Of a DNA stretch of 64,000 bases, positions 14,640-27,239 are shown piece after piece. The DNA lies in assembly GCA_023374045.1 (NCBI GenBank), contig CM041783.1, forward strand, positions 96,817,298-96,881,297, given 5' to 3'. Position 1 is the stretch's first letter. Each line of letters starts with the position of its first letter. Position numbers and translations under genes: made by a program. The notes under the pieces are model-generated. The model worked only from the letters and a program-made list of their open reading frames with translations, was not told where the DNA came from and did not search any database. Source of the DNA: Limonium bicolor. Taxonomy: Eukaryota > Streptophyta > Magnoliopsida > Caryophyllales > Plumbaginaceae.

Positions 14640-14920
14640 GATTACGTATCGTTTTCTCGTTCTCATTACACAGGTTTTCTTTTCTTGCACCGAGTCAGGG
14701 AATATAGGTTAGATCCCGAGACTTCATTATGTAGGTGCTATTCATTCCTTGTTTCTTAAAGGATCACATTTGTGACTTTCTCTTGTTTGCTTGGTCTCAT
14801 TACACAAGTTTTCCTTTATTCTCTGGCACCGAGTCAGGGGATATAGATTAGATCCCGAGACTTCATTATGTAGGTGCTAATCGTTCCTTGTTTCTTTAAG
14901 GATTATTTGTGAATTCTTTT
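14640..14920. repeat. Tandem duplication, about 130 bp, two copies
   Basis: Two diverged copies share GCACCGAGTCAGGG, GATCCCGAGACTTCATTATG and TAGGTGCTA, spaced about 140 bp apart, inside element G. Confidence 0.75.
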
Positions 14921-14935
14921 ATCACCGCACGTTGG

Positions 14936-15262
14936 AGGACGTCTCCTCCATAGCTAGTCCCCCATTCCCAACACCCAGGGTCAAGGAAGCGGAAGTCACC
15001 TCTAGACTCCAGGATAAGCTTCACCAATTTGTCACTCCCCCATTCCCGACACCCAGGGTCGAGAAAGCGGAAGTCACCTCTGGACTCCGGGATGTGCTTC
15101 ACCAATTTGTCACTCCCCCATTCCCGACACCCAGGGTCAAGGAAGCGGAAGTCACCTCTAGACTCCGGGATGTGCTTCACCAACTTGTCACTCCCCCATT
15201 CCCGACACCCAGGGTCAAGGAAGCGGAAGTCACCTCTGGACTCCGGGATGTGCTTCACCAAA
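14936..15262. repeat. 78-bp tandem repeat, four copies
   Basis: The CCCATTCCC landmark recurs at 14961, 15039, 15117 and 15195, exactly 78 bp apart. Because 78 is a multiple of three, open frames of 114-123 codons appear on both strands with a 26-residue repeat. I regard these as by-products and not genes. Confidence 0.92.
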
Positions 15263-16879
15263 ATATTCCATCATAGACGGTCGAAGGATCTGATGCAGAT
15301 ACCAACTCCCGATCATCCATACCGCGCGGCCCGAGCTGTTGTCTTCCCGGGTTATTCTCATGTTTCACAGTTGATACTTTTCATTTCATTATCGTTATAA
15401 TCTCGACACCATAGTGGGTGTCATTAGCGGTCCTCTAAATTTAGAGAGGATTCGTCTCTTTGTATATTTCTTTTGTTTTGTCTACGTGGTTCGTCATGTC
15501 TCACCCAAGGAGACTTGCTCTTCATTATGATTAATGAATAGACACCATAGTGGGTGTCATGGTAGTCCTCAATGGCTTAGAGAGGAGTTCCCCTTATTGA
15601 GTTTTCTTTATTTTCATAATTCGTAGTAGTTCTCGTATAGTTTCCCTTTATGAAGTTTCTTTGTTTACATAGTTCGTTGAGTCTCATCTCAAAGTTCCAT
15701 AACGCGAAAGGGACTAAACTACTGTGTGCGCGCAATGATATATGCAACAATGATATAGAAATCATACAACATGCTAAACAAGCAATCCAATTTCATGCTT
15801 TAATCTTATGTCATTTTCACACAAAGCACACAGCACACAAAGCAAACAAGCCGTGTAACACGGCAACATACGAACCACACATGTCCATACCTTTTTCGAA
15901 AGCACGAGTTGTCTTACACTCGAAATCCCGGTCGGAGCTCGCTACGGTCCTAGAGGTAATTAAAACAGTGTGTCAGTTTATTATTTTATGTGACGACACT
16001 TTATATCGTATGTCACTCCCTAGGTATGTTGTCACATGCCTTGTTCATATTGGCTCTTAGAACTTCACCTGCTTTAATCCTAAGCTCCACTTACTCCTAG
16101 GATATTCATATCTTTAGTCACATGTTAACTAAGCCCTTTTCTTTAGTTAATGTTTTAGGGCGTTTTAGGTGCTATTTATGTAACAAGTTTACATAGCATA
16201 GCTATAACTCGTATAATGTGTATTCTCTCCTTAGTTAACCAGGTACCAATGTTTTAACCCAAGCATCACGATAATATAGTCTTTAAAGCATCCCCAAAAT
16301 ACATTTATACAAGAGCCCCTAAGTTTATAAAATTGCCACATAGTTTCGGTACTGAATCCCACTTAACCTCTCATCTAATGTACCAATGGTGGCTTATTTT
16401 TATCTCAAAATATTTCATCAACTGGCTAGGTATGTTAGTACTGATTTGGTTCCAGTATCAAACTAAAATCACCCTTATAATGCCCCAGTAATCTAGTCAT
16501 ACAGAAACCGTGATACCAATGAGAAATCCGAAATCGAAATCTGAAGGTTCTTTCTGGTTTTTCTTGTTTTCCTTGAGTTGATTCTTGTGTCTAGTTAGCC
16601 AACTAAGGTCTACTTCTTTCCCACAGTATTCACCCAACTAATTATAGGTATTAACCACGGTTTAAACTCAAGACCAAACCCATAAAACACCCACAGAGCA
16701 TCTGTAATTAATCACACAGGAACAGCAACCCACGAACTGAAACAAAAAATCTGTGAAGGCCTCCACTTGACCTCTCTGTAAAAACCTAAATCTGTCTTCT
16801 GATTTCTTCCTCACTGTTCCCACTTGCAGGTAGATGTAATAGGAGGGTTTTAAGTTCACTTCTAGACCAAACAATTCTC

Positions 16880-19230
16880 TTAACCCTTGTGGTCACTCAG
16901 TTACACAGAAGCAGCTTCTTATAGAAACTTCTGAAACCAAACTGGTGCACTCCTCTCTATTTAATCTGTTAGATTATGAAACTGACCCCTATGTTTTTCC
17001 CTAGGTAGTTACAATCTAACCACGTGGGTTTGAGAGGTTTTTAGTTCATTAGAAACTCAGTTCAACCCTTTCTAAACCTTCTGTAAAATGTTATACAGAA
17101 CTGCAAAGAAGTGAAAACTGGACATCTGAGACTATGCAACTGATGTGTTTTTTTTTCTCTTTGTCTTTCTTTTCTGATCTGGATCTATTTTCTGTTTCCC
17201 CCTAAGCATTTGTACTTACTTGGTTAAGGTTTCTATCTATGGTTTAAACCCAACCTAACCCAATAAAACTCCATCTAATACCACTGTATGAAGTTATACA
17301 ACACTGAAATTATGAAAACTGCTATTTTTCTTCTCGTTTCTATGATTTCCTTTCTGTTTATTCATCGGTGTGACTCACTACTTCCCTCATATTGTTTAGC
17401 AAGGTTTTTATCTTATTTTTTTTTTCTATTACTAAACCACACGCTCTGTCATCTACTCAGTAATTTAGTCCTACAGAAAACTCGAGGACTGAAACACTGA
17501 AAAGAAAAGGTAATCAGAGACTCTCCATTCTATTCTTTTTTTTTTGTTCACGAACTGATCCTCAGTTCTTCCCTAACTGTTGACTCCGTTACTTAAGTGC
17601 TTTGTCAAGCTTCCAACCCCAAACAAAAAAAAAACAACACCGCTTGATCAATGTTACTGGTGTACTCACACACTGAAACTCAAACTGATAACAGACCTGA
17701 ACCTCCAAACCAAACTTCTCCTCACTGTTTTCTGTATATTCATAACTCTGGGTTTTCAACTTCATCTCTTTTGTCTAATTACTTAGTTAAACGTCTTAGT
17801 ATGGTTTAATCTTCAAGACAGACCTAAGACACCCAGACAAAACTACTGACACACACAAATACTAACTGAAACGAGAATAGGACAGAAACTGCTAACACAA
17901 CTGATGCTTTCCTCTAACTTTTTCTTTCTGTTCTCCAATCTATCTTCTGTTTTTCTTTTCCACTCGTTTGGCTACTTAGTGATGTATTTAATCACAGTTT
18001 TAATTCCAACCAACCCAAGGGAAACAAGGACTACGTATCTGAAAGTCTGTTACACAGAACCAAAAAGAAACTGAAAACTGATGCACTCTGATTGGTATTT
18101 TTACTCCTCTTCTGTTTCTTTTCTGCTTATTCTCACTTCAGTCTTTCAATTCTCCCTCAACTTGATTACCCATCTAGCTAAGTGTATCACCAAGCTTACA
18201 AATATGACACAGCCCAAATTAACATGGCTAATAACCCCGAAAGCTCACTTGCACAGAACTAAATAAAATCTGAAACAGAAAACTGCTATATCATTTCCTA
18301 TTTTCCTTTCTTTGTTTTTCCTGATTTGTTTTTCCCAGATCCTCCCACCTCATTGGCTACCATGATTAAGTGTGTTATAAGATTTTAAATTCCAAAACCA
18401 CTTTGGGAATATCACTGGTTCATCTGAACTGAAACCATACTAAACTGACAACCGGAGACACCAAACTGCTGGTGGCCTTACTTCTATCTCATTATGCCAT
18501 CTGTTTTTTTTTGTTTCTTGTTGTTCAACACTCTCACGTGTTAGTAAGTTTTCAGATTGGCCTTAAGGCCATTTCAACTGTTGGATTACTGCAGGTTGGT
18601 TGGTATACAGGGACATGAAGTTTTCAGAAACTGAAACTGAAACATACACCTGAGATTCGCACTTCTATTCCTTTTCTGCTTAATAACCTGATTGCTAGTT
18701 CCCTTGTTTGTTCAGTTAAAACTTAATGCATCTTAAATCCCCAAAACGAATTTACAGAAACTTACACACAACCTCTGAAACTTCTTTACACCAAACCTAA
18801 AAAAACTGAAACTGAATTCGTGGACTGAAGCAGGTCATTTTTAGTTGCTTCTTCTCTTCAGTTTGTTAATCTGTTTCTCTTTCATTTTCTTTTTGGCTCC
18901 CTAACGTGTCAGCATGTAGGCTCAGGTTTTTTTTTCACAGGTTTAACCTCCGAACAGGTCCAACACCACATTACTCCAGCTTCTACAAGGTTAGTATGCA
19001 GAAGACATCAAGGTTTCAGAAACTGAAAACATATCTGTTTTCTATCTCTTATGTTTCTGTCTGTTCACGATTTTAGTCCCTGGTTTTCTCCTAGGTTGTC
19101 AACTTAATTAGCTCAGTGGTAAACCAAGACTTAACCTCATAACCCCACATAGCAATATTATTATTGCAGCTAGAACTCCCGTTACAGGAATACAAAGTTT
19201 CAGAAACTGAAACTGGTTATCGGATTTGAG
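16880..19230. repeat. Degenerate repeat array, roughly 190-bp period
   Basis: The phrase (TTA)CACAGAA...ACTGAAACTGA recurs near 16905, 17092, 17292, 17470, 17670, 17870, 18050, 18250, 18620, 18760, 19015 and 19195. Each is followed by a pyrimidine-rich TTTTCTGTTTC tract and an AACC-rich block. Copies are heavily diverged. The period is read by eye and approximate. Confidence 0.6.
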
Positions 19231-20289
19231 TTCACCTGAGGGGTTGTCCCAGCAAAAAAACAGGATTGATCTTTCGGAGAAATGACTTGGATCCTTCCTG
19301 GGTGGAGTTGCATGTGATATTTATGCAAGATAGGAGGAGAATTTGGGTGAGAAATGTGGTGTGTTATTCAGAACCGTAAGTGAGAAACATGAGACAGTGG
19401 AGTTACTTATTTCTTACCTTGTTACAGTAAAAGTCGGGTTGGTTCGCTCCTGGTTTTCCCACAGCTGCAACTCCACAATGCGGCAAGTGACTAAGGGATA
19501 AGTGAGTTTGAGTTATTGATGAGGAAGTGAAATATTCGAGGACAGTTTCCTGATCAGGAACAATCAAGGGAAACGGAAGGACAACATTTATTTTCAGTTC
19601 TGATGTTCTTACCTGCACCAGTACCTGGGGTGGATTTCTTGGCTCAAGAATCTTCAAACATTTCTCTATTGAGTTTGCAGGTAATTCATGTACGGAGGAT
19701 CAGAAGAAGTAAAGCTGTTTGAGTGACAGTTTACTGAGAGAAATGAACCAGAGGCTAGAAGAGCAAAGGTTATTTGCGTGAGGAAATCAGAGGGAGAGGA
19801 AGGAGTTTCTGAACAAGCAGGAATGTGTGCATGCCAGAGGAGAGAAAGGATGGTCTGGATGCTTTTGACTCAACATGGCACCCGTACGGGAGGAGACCAC
19901 ATGCAGGACTAAATGGTTGTTGGTGGGAATAAGTCCCAATGTAGAATTTGTGGAATTTCGCAAAAGGAATGGTACTGGGTATTAAAGTGCTGGTTTCTGA
20001 TTACCAGTTTTGGCGTGATGCCTGTTGTCATTCCTCCATTTTTTTTTGATCCAGGGCGTGGCATTCAGGAGGGAATGGTGCTGGGTGATCTCAGGTTACA
20101 AGGAAAACATGGGCAGTGTGATAAAATAGGGACTGTCGCCCCAAGATTCCTCTGACTTAACCGTTTTTGGTCGATCTGGTTATAGTGAGGAAGAAGAAAA
20201 ATTTGTTGTTGCCACAGGGATACGTTTGATACTTTTTTTTTTGTAGTTGGCTTACTAGACTCGACACTAGTATTAAGCGGTTGGTATAT

Positions 20290-20405
20290 GTTACCGAAAA
20301 TGAGCACAGCTCAACCGGTTAAACACTTAGGGAAGGTATGGGAGGTCTCGGGTTCGAAACCTAGCGGGAGCGTCTTTGCTCCCTTTTTTTTTCTTTTCTT
20401 TCTCT
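20290..20405 (+). repeat. tRNA-derived SINE-like unit
   Basis: A pol III A-box-like stretch (AGCTCAACCGGTTAAA region, about 20309-20322) is followed by a perfect B box GGTTCGAAACC at 20351-20361 and a T-rich tail from about 20381. The spacing suits a tRNA-derived SINE. The acceptor stem does not pair, so it is not a tRNA gene. Confidence 0.55.
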
Positions 20406-20676
20406 TTGTTTTTGCATAGGTCATACATTATTATTTATATGTGTACGACTATATATTATAACATGTGACTCTATATATTTTTGTAACGCAATTATGCAGC
20501 GTTATTGTTTTTTATTACAGCGTTACGGTATTGTAACGTTACGTACATATATTTTCGTACTTGTACATATGTATATATATATACTGGATTTAATTGTTCG
20601 TACGTTATTTTATGTACGAATTATAAAGCGCGTTATAATTTTTATGCGTTCAAATGTTGAGGGGTGCTTCAGTGAA

Positions 20677-21560
20677 TGGGAGAAAGAAGAGAGGTTGAGG
20701 AAGCCTTGGAACCGTGGGAAATGAAGAAGGAAGGGAGAATGAAGATAAGTTTTGTTAGTTTAGATATTTAAGTAAAGTAAATAGTGTTTTACTTTATCAA
20801 TTTCTATCTTATCAATTTAACAAAGGGATGACTCATTCCCTTATGAGAAAACCGGCCCCAAATAGTAGCAAGGGGTATTTTAGACTTTATTTGCCAATTT
20901 AATTACTTATGATAACATATGTTACAAACTAACTTATAAAAGTTACTATTCATGAAAACAAGGCACATTGTTGTGAAATTTTTGATTTCCCATTGATATA
21001 GACTTCCAAATGTGATACTATATAGTACACATGTTAATTAAGGAGTAATGATGGACATTTAGCCATTCAAAACTCATTTACAAGACAATTTTTCAAAAAC
21101 GTGCTTTAAGACTCCTTAAAGCACTTTTTGTGTTTTAACTTGTTTTCAAGCTTGGTTTTCTTTGGTAATTGATTTAATATGTTCATTAACATATTTATAA
21201 GGTATAGGTATGACCATTAGGTCTTATACAAATTTATCCCAAGCTTAGAGCACATTTTAGCCCATATTGACCTTAAGGTATTTATTTGTGTGTGTTTGGT
21301 TTCATTGTCTACCAAAGTTTCCTAAGGACTTAATTAGCCTTATAAAGTCATAATTAAATATTATCAAGTCTTGGTAGGCTCTTTGGGTCCTAGCCAAGTT
21401 CACTCCAACCTTAGAGCATGTTTTTGCTCAAACCGTGTCTTAGTGTTTTATTGTGTTTTACCATGGTTTAAATGGTTCATTTATGTTTCTAAGGCACTTT
21501 TTAGCCTTTAAATACCATAGTTTAACATTTACACAACATACCAAGGTTTGGGGTATTTCA
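20677..21560 (-). repeat. Element C LTR, right copy, second part
   Basis: This continues the LTR after element G and ends GGGGTATTTCA at 21560, followed by the outer target duplication TGCGC. It corresponds to 6838-7707 of the left LTR. Confidence 0.92.
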
Positions 21561-21565
21561 TGCGC

Positions 21566-24500
21566 AGTAGACCACTAAGCTCGTCGGGCGCCTCCATCTG
21601 AAGGACGGCCTAAATAATCACAATACTATAAGTCAAACCACATGACTTAAGTAAACTCGGTATGCCCGAATAACGCTAGTAATCCCGACATTTAATCCCT
21701 CGATTTCAACAATTAATTGCCAAGGTATCGTTATACGAAACTAGTTATTTGTAGTATGTACTAATATTCCGCCTTAACAGAAGGGTCAGCTCTTGTAAAA
21801 CGTTTTAGTTAGCGTTATCAAACGTTGTAGTTATATTATTCCAACCTATAATATTTACAAATGTAACACTTATACTTATGTTCTTACACCTTAGTTTATA
21901 ATTAAACCGTTCCGGTCACACGTGCATTTATACATTATAACCTATGATTGCGTGTATGCATGCATCATGGGTTTATATTACTTATAATTTCACCATCCCT
22001 TACTGTACCATATATTATACATCTCATTATTCATCTTAACAAGATATGCTTCAACTTGTAATTTTATGACTTGTAGTATATAGTTGTACTAATGTCATAA
22101 TACTTGTCATTTATTATTACATGACATTTAAAACCATATTTTATACACTTATGTATATGCTCTCGGTTTATATATATACATACATATATATATATATGTT
22201 GTTATTATTTGATCTTAGTCATATAATATATAGTTGCATGTATACATGCACTATATTATATAGTTTCCAATTATACCATATACTTATTATGTATATGTTT
22301 TTACATATGCTTGCGCAACACACATATATATACTTATACATTTATATTTCATGAGTTATACTCTTATATTATATGTCATATTATTATCATCTTATGTAAG
22401 ATGATTATTTTCATTTGTTGCATTATTTTATGCAATTTATATTAAGAACTCCATCTTAACATTACGTGACATTTCATGACATGTCTTTATAACTCCTAAG
22501 GTTTATTTCATACTAACCTTAGTTTATAATTTCCATTTACTCATTAATTGTCACATTATTACCATATAATAATTGTAGTATTTATATCATTGTAAACTAT
22601 AGGCTAAAATCCATTTTCAAGCATGAATATTTTCGCAATAGCCCACTAGTTTTATTAATAATGTTTTGACCACTTTATTTTATACAATGTCACATTTATA
22701 TCATTACACCATATAATATGGTATTTTTATCTCATTATTTATTATAACCTATAGTTTTATAAAAACTATATTTAATTGCCGTGGAGGCACTAATAACATA
22801 ATCTGATTTTTATCAACTTCCTAAACTTTTGTATTATTACAATATTGCCACATATTTAATGTGATGTTATACATATCATATGTTATAACATTTTAACCTT
22901 ATAGTAAATATAACTTATAGTTTTTATGTCAAACTATCCATATTGCCGAAATGGCACATACTTTATAACTTCATTTTCTTCATATTATATACTTTTCCTT
23001 TATTTCAATTATAGCACACATTTATGTATAATGTAACATGTACTTTACATTATATTATTTAAACCTTATAATTAATATAACCTATGGTTATATTTTATCA
23101 AGTTTCCGAACAGACCTTAGGTCTGTTCAAATTTATTTTTCAACACATTAACTTTATATATTTACATAATCACCACACATTTCATGATATGTCACAAATA
23201 GCTTATATTATACCATATTAACACTTATAATTTGTATAACCTATGGTTTTACATTTCTCATAATTACTGAACGGACCTATGGTCTGTTTGGTTTATTTTT
23301 TTCCAGCAACATAAGTTTCTATATTCACACATTTACCACATATATTATAATAAGTAACATATAGCTTATATCATGTCTTATTATTATTTATAACATTTAT
23401 AACCTATAGTTTTAGGTTACCTAATTTCCGAACAGGCCTAAAGTCTTGTAGTAATTAATTTCTCACCCCATATACCTTATACATTTACGATTTTCACAGT
23501 TTTATAATATATGCTTTTAATATCACTTAAAACTATATATTATACAATTTTCTTAATATAACCTTTTATATAATTCTAAAAATCATCAAACTTTACCAAA
23601 ATATTATAAACTGTTATATTTACCACATGAACCCAAAATCTTCCGGTAATTGCATCTATATCCCTATAGTTTTGTAAATTTGATATTTAACTTATAATGT
23701 TATTATAAGTTCCTAGTTTAATCACTTATGTTATTAAAATTGGTCAAGGCTCCTAACATGGTCAATGTTGGCCTAAGGAATACTGGTTTGACCCCAACTT
23801 ATTTAAATTACGGTTTTCACCCATAATTTTCAGAAATTACATTCTGACCCCAAATTTTAATAAAACTTTATAAAATTCATTTAATAACCTTTTAATGTAT
23901 AGTTTTCGGCTATAATTATTATTTTGCCTCTAAATTTTGTTTTAATTGCAAACCAACCCTAAATTTCGTTGTGGTAATATTTACTTTAATTTAAAACTTG
24001 ATTTAAACTTAATATAACTTAAATTAAATGGCCTAAAGTACATGGCCTTATTACAACACTTTACATAGAACAAATGTTTCATTTCAATGTCATAAATACA
24101 CTATATAATTACGGCTTTATAGTATAGTTTTGCAAAAAGTTTTCTAAAATTATATTTTAATCATTTAATTAATTTCCACGACATTATATGTCATATAAAC
24201 ATTAGGTTAACTTACCAAACATGTTATAAAACATTTTAATATATAGTTTGGTTATTTTAAGCGTTATAACTCACGACTTTTATTATATTTACCCAGATAT
24301 TTTTATAAATAGTATTTGACCATTTAAATTACCCTTATGACATTATAAGTCATTTATAAGCTAAGTAAGCTAGCCAAAAATATTAATTAACATTTTAATA
24401 CACACTTAGGTTATATTAAACCTTGTATGTCATCAGCTTATATTATTAAGTAACATAATGACATAAACATTTATAATATACAAGTTTAGTATACTCACTT

Positions 24501-26289
24501 GATTAACAAGCACATAAATCAGCCAAACACTACCAATTGCCCACGGCTACATATGTATATACATTTGAGTTAGTCTTTGACATTAAACTCACATACAAAC
24601 TTAATTAGCATATAATTAAGGTAGTAATTAGCTTACTTTACTAGGTTTGATTTAGGCTAGCCTTCCTCCTTTTGGACAGAATATTTTACACAAGGGAAAA
24701 ACACATGTATTATTCTTGTGGTAGAAACAACTAATCAAGGTATTGTTAAGCTTAAGAATGTTGCTATTTTACCTTAATATGTAGAGCTGATTAGTGGCTA
24801 TTTTAGCCTGAATATTTGAAGCCAAACAAGGTGTTAAAACACCATACAAGGCAAGGTGTAAAACCGGTATTAACAAGGTGGGTAAATGGCTTGGACTACC
24901 TTGTTAAAATTTCAAAAAATGACATGTTTGGCATGGATCTTGATAGGTCTTGAAGGGATTGATGTATTGACTGATTAACCATGAAAAGAACAAGAAAATG
25001 AGCTAGGAAAACTGAGGAGAGAAACCGGAAGTAAGGAAGAGGAAGGATAGCATGTTTATGCATGATTTTACCTTATAAATGTCTAACATTTTCTTCCCCC
25101 TTGTTCTTGGGTTTCCAGTCGAGAATCCCCCTCCCTTTGAGCACCAAAATAAGGTGGATGAGAGGATGGAAATGGGCATCAAGTTGTAGCAATAGAAAGA
25201 AGAGGAAGAAAGGAAGAAATTGGTGGTTTTCATGACTAAAACCTTACCCATGGCAAAGCTTGTTGCTCCTTGAATCTAGCATCAGCTCACAGTGGAAGAG
25301 GAAGAAAGGGGATGGTTTTAGCTGAAAGAAGACGGCTAGAATGAGTAAAGATAGAAGAGAAAGAAGATTTCGCTTCTTAAAGTAATGAATGTCATAAAAG
25401 GGGAATAGTATAGGATGAGTCATTAGTAGATATTTTTGGAGGTTTCTTCATGCTGGGGGGAAACTCCTAAGCTGCCTTAAAGGGCTGCCAAGGTGGAAAT
25501 GATGGACTTGATTAGTTTATGTCATAAAATGGTATTAAAGTTACTTTATAAAATAGGTACTTATGAGTCATATTTATACATATTGTGACTGGCTATTAAG
25601 TAAGAAGAAGCTTCCAATTAGGAGGCAATATATGGTCAAGGTCAAAGAGGAAGTGTTGACCATTGACTATCTTGGAACGTTAGGTGTTATTTTGGGTACT
25701 ATTCACAAACCAATGCTCATATTTCTGATTTTTTTTAAACTTTGATTTAGACATTTTAATGTGATACATTATGTCACATTTGTATAATTAAGGGTAATCA
25801 AGACCCTAAAGTCCATCAAAAACCAATTTGGATGACAATTTCTTAAAAATGTGCTTTAAGGAGTTTTAGTGCACATTTAGTGTTAAAGCTTGTTTTTGAG
25901 CTTCATTTTATTTGGTAATTGATTTATTACATCCATTAAATGATAAAGCTTAGAAATCCAATTTGGACTCTAATGGAGGTCACAAGGCCTTTAATGCTTC
26001 TTAGAGCACATTTTGCCATAAGTGACTTTTAAGCATGTTAATGCTTGTTGTTTAAGTTGGAGTGTTGTCCAATAATTTTATTACGTTCATTTATGAGTTG
26101 ATATGCCTAGGAATTAATTTTGGGTCCTAAGGAGTTCATTTGGGCATATATTTGCCCTAAATGGTCAAAGGGTGCAATATTTGCTTTTTGTTGACCATTG
26201 TTGTTTTTAAATTGGTTTTAAGGCATGTTTAGGCCTTAATTTAATTTACTATATGTTTAACCAATGTTTAATTAGTTAAGGGTACTTCA
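21566..26289 (-). repeat. Element D LTR, second part
   Basis: This AT-rich sequence continues from 3061 after element C. It holds a diverged tandem array and no coding domain. Frames such as 25003-25251 are chance. Confidence 0.75.
22440..24400. repeat. Diverged tandem array, about 165-bp period, with palindromes
   Basis: Repeated landmarks are TATAACCTATGGTTTTA-type blocks, TTTCCGAACAG and CATTTACCACA-like blocks. The clearest copies run 23090-23460. One copy holds a perfect 10-bp inverted repeat around one T at 23108-23128 (GAACAGACCT / AGGTCTGTTC). The next copy (about 23266-23286) keeps the palindrome with a G-T wobble. Confidence 0.55.
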
Positions 26290-26294
26290 TAGTT

Positions 26295-26343
26295 GCTTGT
26301 GTGGGTGTGACACATCTTAGAGAGTTTGTTGACATTGCTAACA
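26295..26343 (-). repeat. Copia 5' LTR, outer tip beyond element D
   Basis: This follows the second TAGTT copy and on the minus strand begins TGTTAGCAATGTCAACAAAC, a typical copia LTR start. Joined with 784-1564 it gives an LTR of about 830 bp. The outer boundary cannot be proved because the other LTR is outside the window. Confidence 0.5.
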
Positions 26344-26818
26344 CATTTCCGTCCTTGTTTATTGTCTGATGTAAGAGATATGTGATAATGTGGTTCTTTA
26401 CTCCTTTTTTGTTACTAGAAGTTCTCCAGAGCTCTCAGAGACAGGTGCTCGACTGGTTGGGAACATATTGTTGATTGACCGCGCTTGCAACCTTGCATGC
26501 TAAGCCACTCATGACTTAAGTGTGCTTGCAACCTTGCGTGCTAAGCCACTTATTCACCTGTCTATCTGAATCATGAATCTTGACAAACACATTAGATAGA
26601 CACTACAAGGTTTGCTTTCATCAAAACTAAAGGATCTTGTCTTAACAATGGGTATGGTGATATTTATGGAGTGGGTTCATAATCCTTTGACTACGTTTGC
26701 TTCCTCCTCCATGCAGGTGATTGATCATGCTAAGTCCTAGCTGGTGTTCAGTAGGCAGATACTGGGGGCCGCCGACAGTCGGCATATCCATTTCAGGTCC
26801 CTTCAATCCTAAATACTT
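26344..26818. other. Unrecognised spacer with a 45-bp direct duplication
   Basis: Nothing coding is recognised. TGCTTGCAACCTTGC followed by TGCTAAGCCACT occurs twice (about 26484-26511 and 26523-26550). Confidence 0.5.
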
Positions 26819-27199
26819 AGGGCTATGGGTGTCCATTCAGTTAGCTGAAAACTAAATTTTGAAAATGAAAATTGCTTATAATTAACATTATTAACTGAAA
26901 TTCAGATCAATAACTAAAAATTGAATTAAGTGAAAATCAACCTTTTTCATTTAGTAACTAGAAACCTAACCACATTAATTTCAGTTAACTTAATTTTTTT
27001 AAAAGAAAAATTATTAATTTTTATTAATATATCTTTAATTTAAAAAAATATTTTGCTTATTAAAAAAAATTGAATTGAAATATAATTTGCTTAACCAAAT
27101 AACTGAAATTATAAAAAACGGTTAGGAAAGTCTGTTAAAAAGCTGGAACAAAATTGATTTTTGATTCTAACGAATTAACTGAACTGTATGGAAAGCCCT
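26819..27199. mobile_element. Possible MITE, AT-rich
   Basis: It starts AGGGCTATGGGTGTCCATTC and ends with the inverted form ...GTATGGAAAGCCCT. CAGTTAG / TTAACTG-type subterminal matches lie inside. It looks like a widespread plant MITE with AGGGCTGTNCAT-type ends. The target duplication is not clear. Confidence 0.4.
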
Positions 27200-27239
27200 A
27201 ATTACGGCTACATATGAGGTTGGGGAGGTCTAAGATGCC

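Larger units (their letters stand above)
13949..20671 (-). mobile_element. Element G: 6.7-kb solo LTR-like insertion with internal tandem repeats
   Basis: The ends are TGTAACACCCCCG at 13949 and GGGGTGCTTCA at 20671, with perfect GTGAA target duplications (13944-13948 and 20672-20676). It shares the CAGCGG motif near the + left end, the GTTACCGGGCCAC block and a CTCAGC...GCTGAG hairpin (about 14310-14333) with the LTRs of C and D, so it is a minus-strand LTR of a related family. No second LTR, PBS, polypurine tract or protein domain is seen. About half its length is tandem repeats, and it carries a SINE-like unit near its end. Confidence 0.75.
3062..21560 (-). mobile_element. Element C: non-autonomous Ty3/gypsy-like LTR element
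   Basis: Two near-identical LTRs (3062-7707 and 10156-21560, the second interrupted by element G) flank a 2.4-kb core. Target duplications TGCGC lie at 3057-3061 and 21561-21565. On the minus strand the order is LTR, PBS, core, polypurine tract, LTR. The core has no gag or pol reading frame, so movement would need proteins supplied in trans. The LTRs are related to those of A and B: the same TGAAATAC...GTGTTACA ends, and shared internal blocks such as the AATATCT promoter-like region and the MEFHH mini-ORF. Confidence 0.9.
1565..26289 (-). mobile_element. Element D: very long solo LTR, split by element C
   Basis: The outer ends read TGTAACACCCCAC at 1565 and GGTACTTCA ending at 26289, so the LTR is on the minus strand. 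Perfect 5-bp target duplications TAGTT flank it at 1560-1564 and 26290-26294. Its own sequence is 1565-3061 plus 21566-26289, about 6.2 kb. No internal LTR-LTR junction, PBS or polypurine tract was found, so I read it as a solo LTR left by recombination. Its right end is a diverged relative of the LTR starts of A, C and E, including the segment around 25840-25990. It carries no protein domain. Confidence 0.8.

Noticed and set aside
14896..15400. Protein with 26-residue repeats
   Set aside because: Explained by a 78-bp tandem repeat; both strands are open and no start context or domain supports coding.
20290..20405. Functional tRNA gene
   Set aside because: A and B boxes fit, but the acceptor arms do not pair and a T-rich tail follows, so it was listed as SINE-like.
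25003..25251. Minus-strand 82-codon frame with a hydrophobic stretch
   Set aside because: It lies inside the element D LTR and has no homologue I recognise or supporting context.
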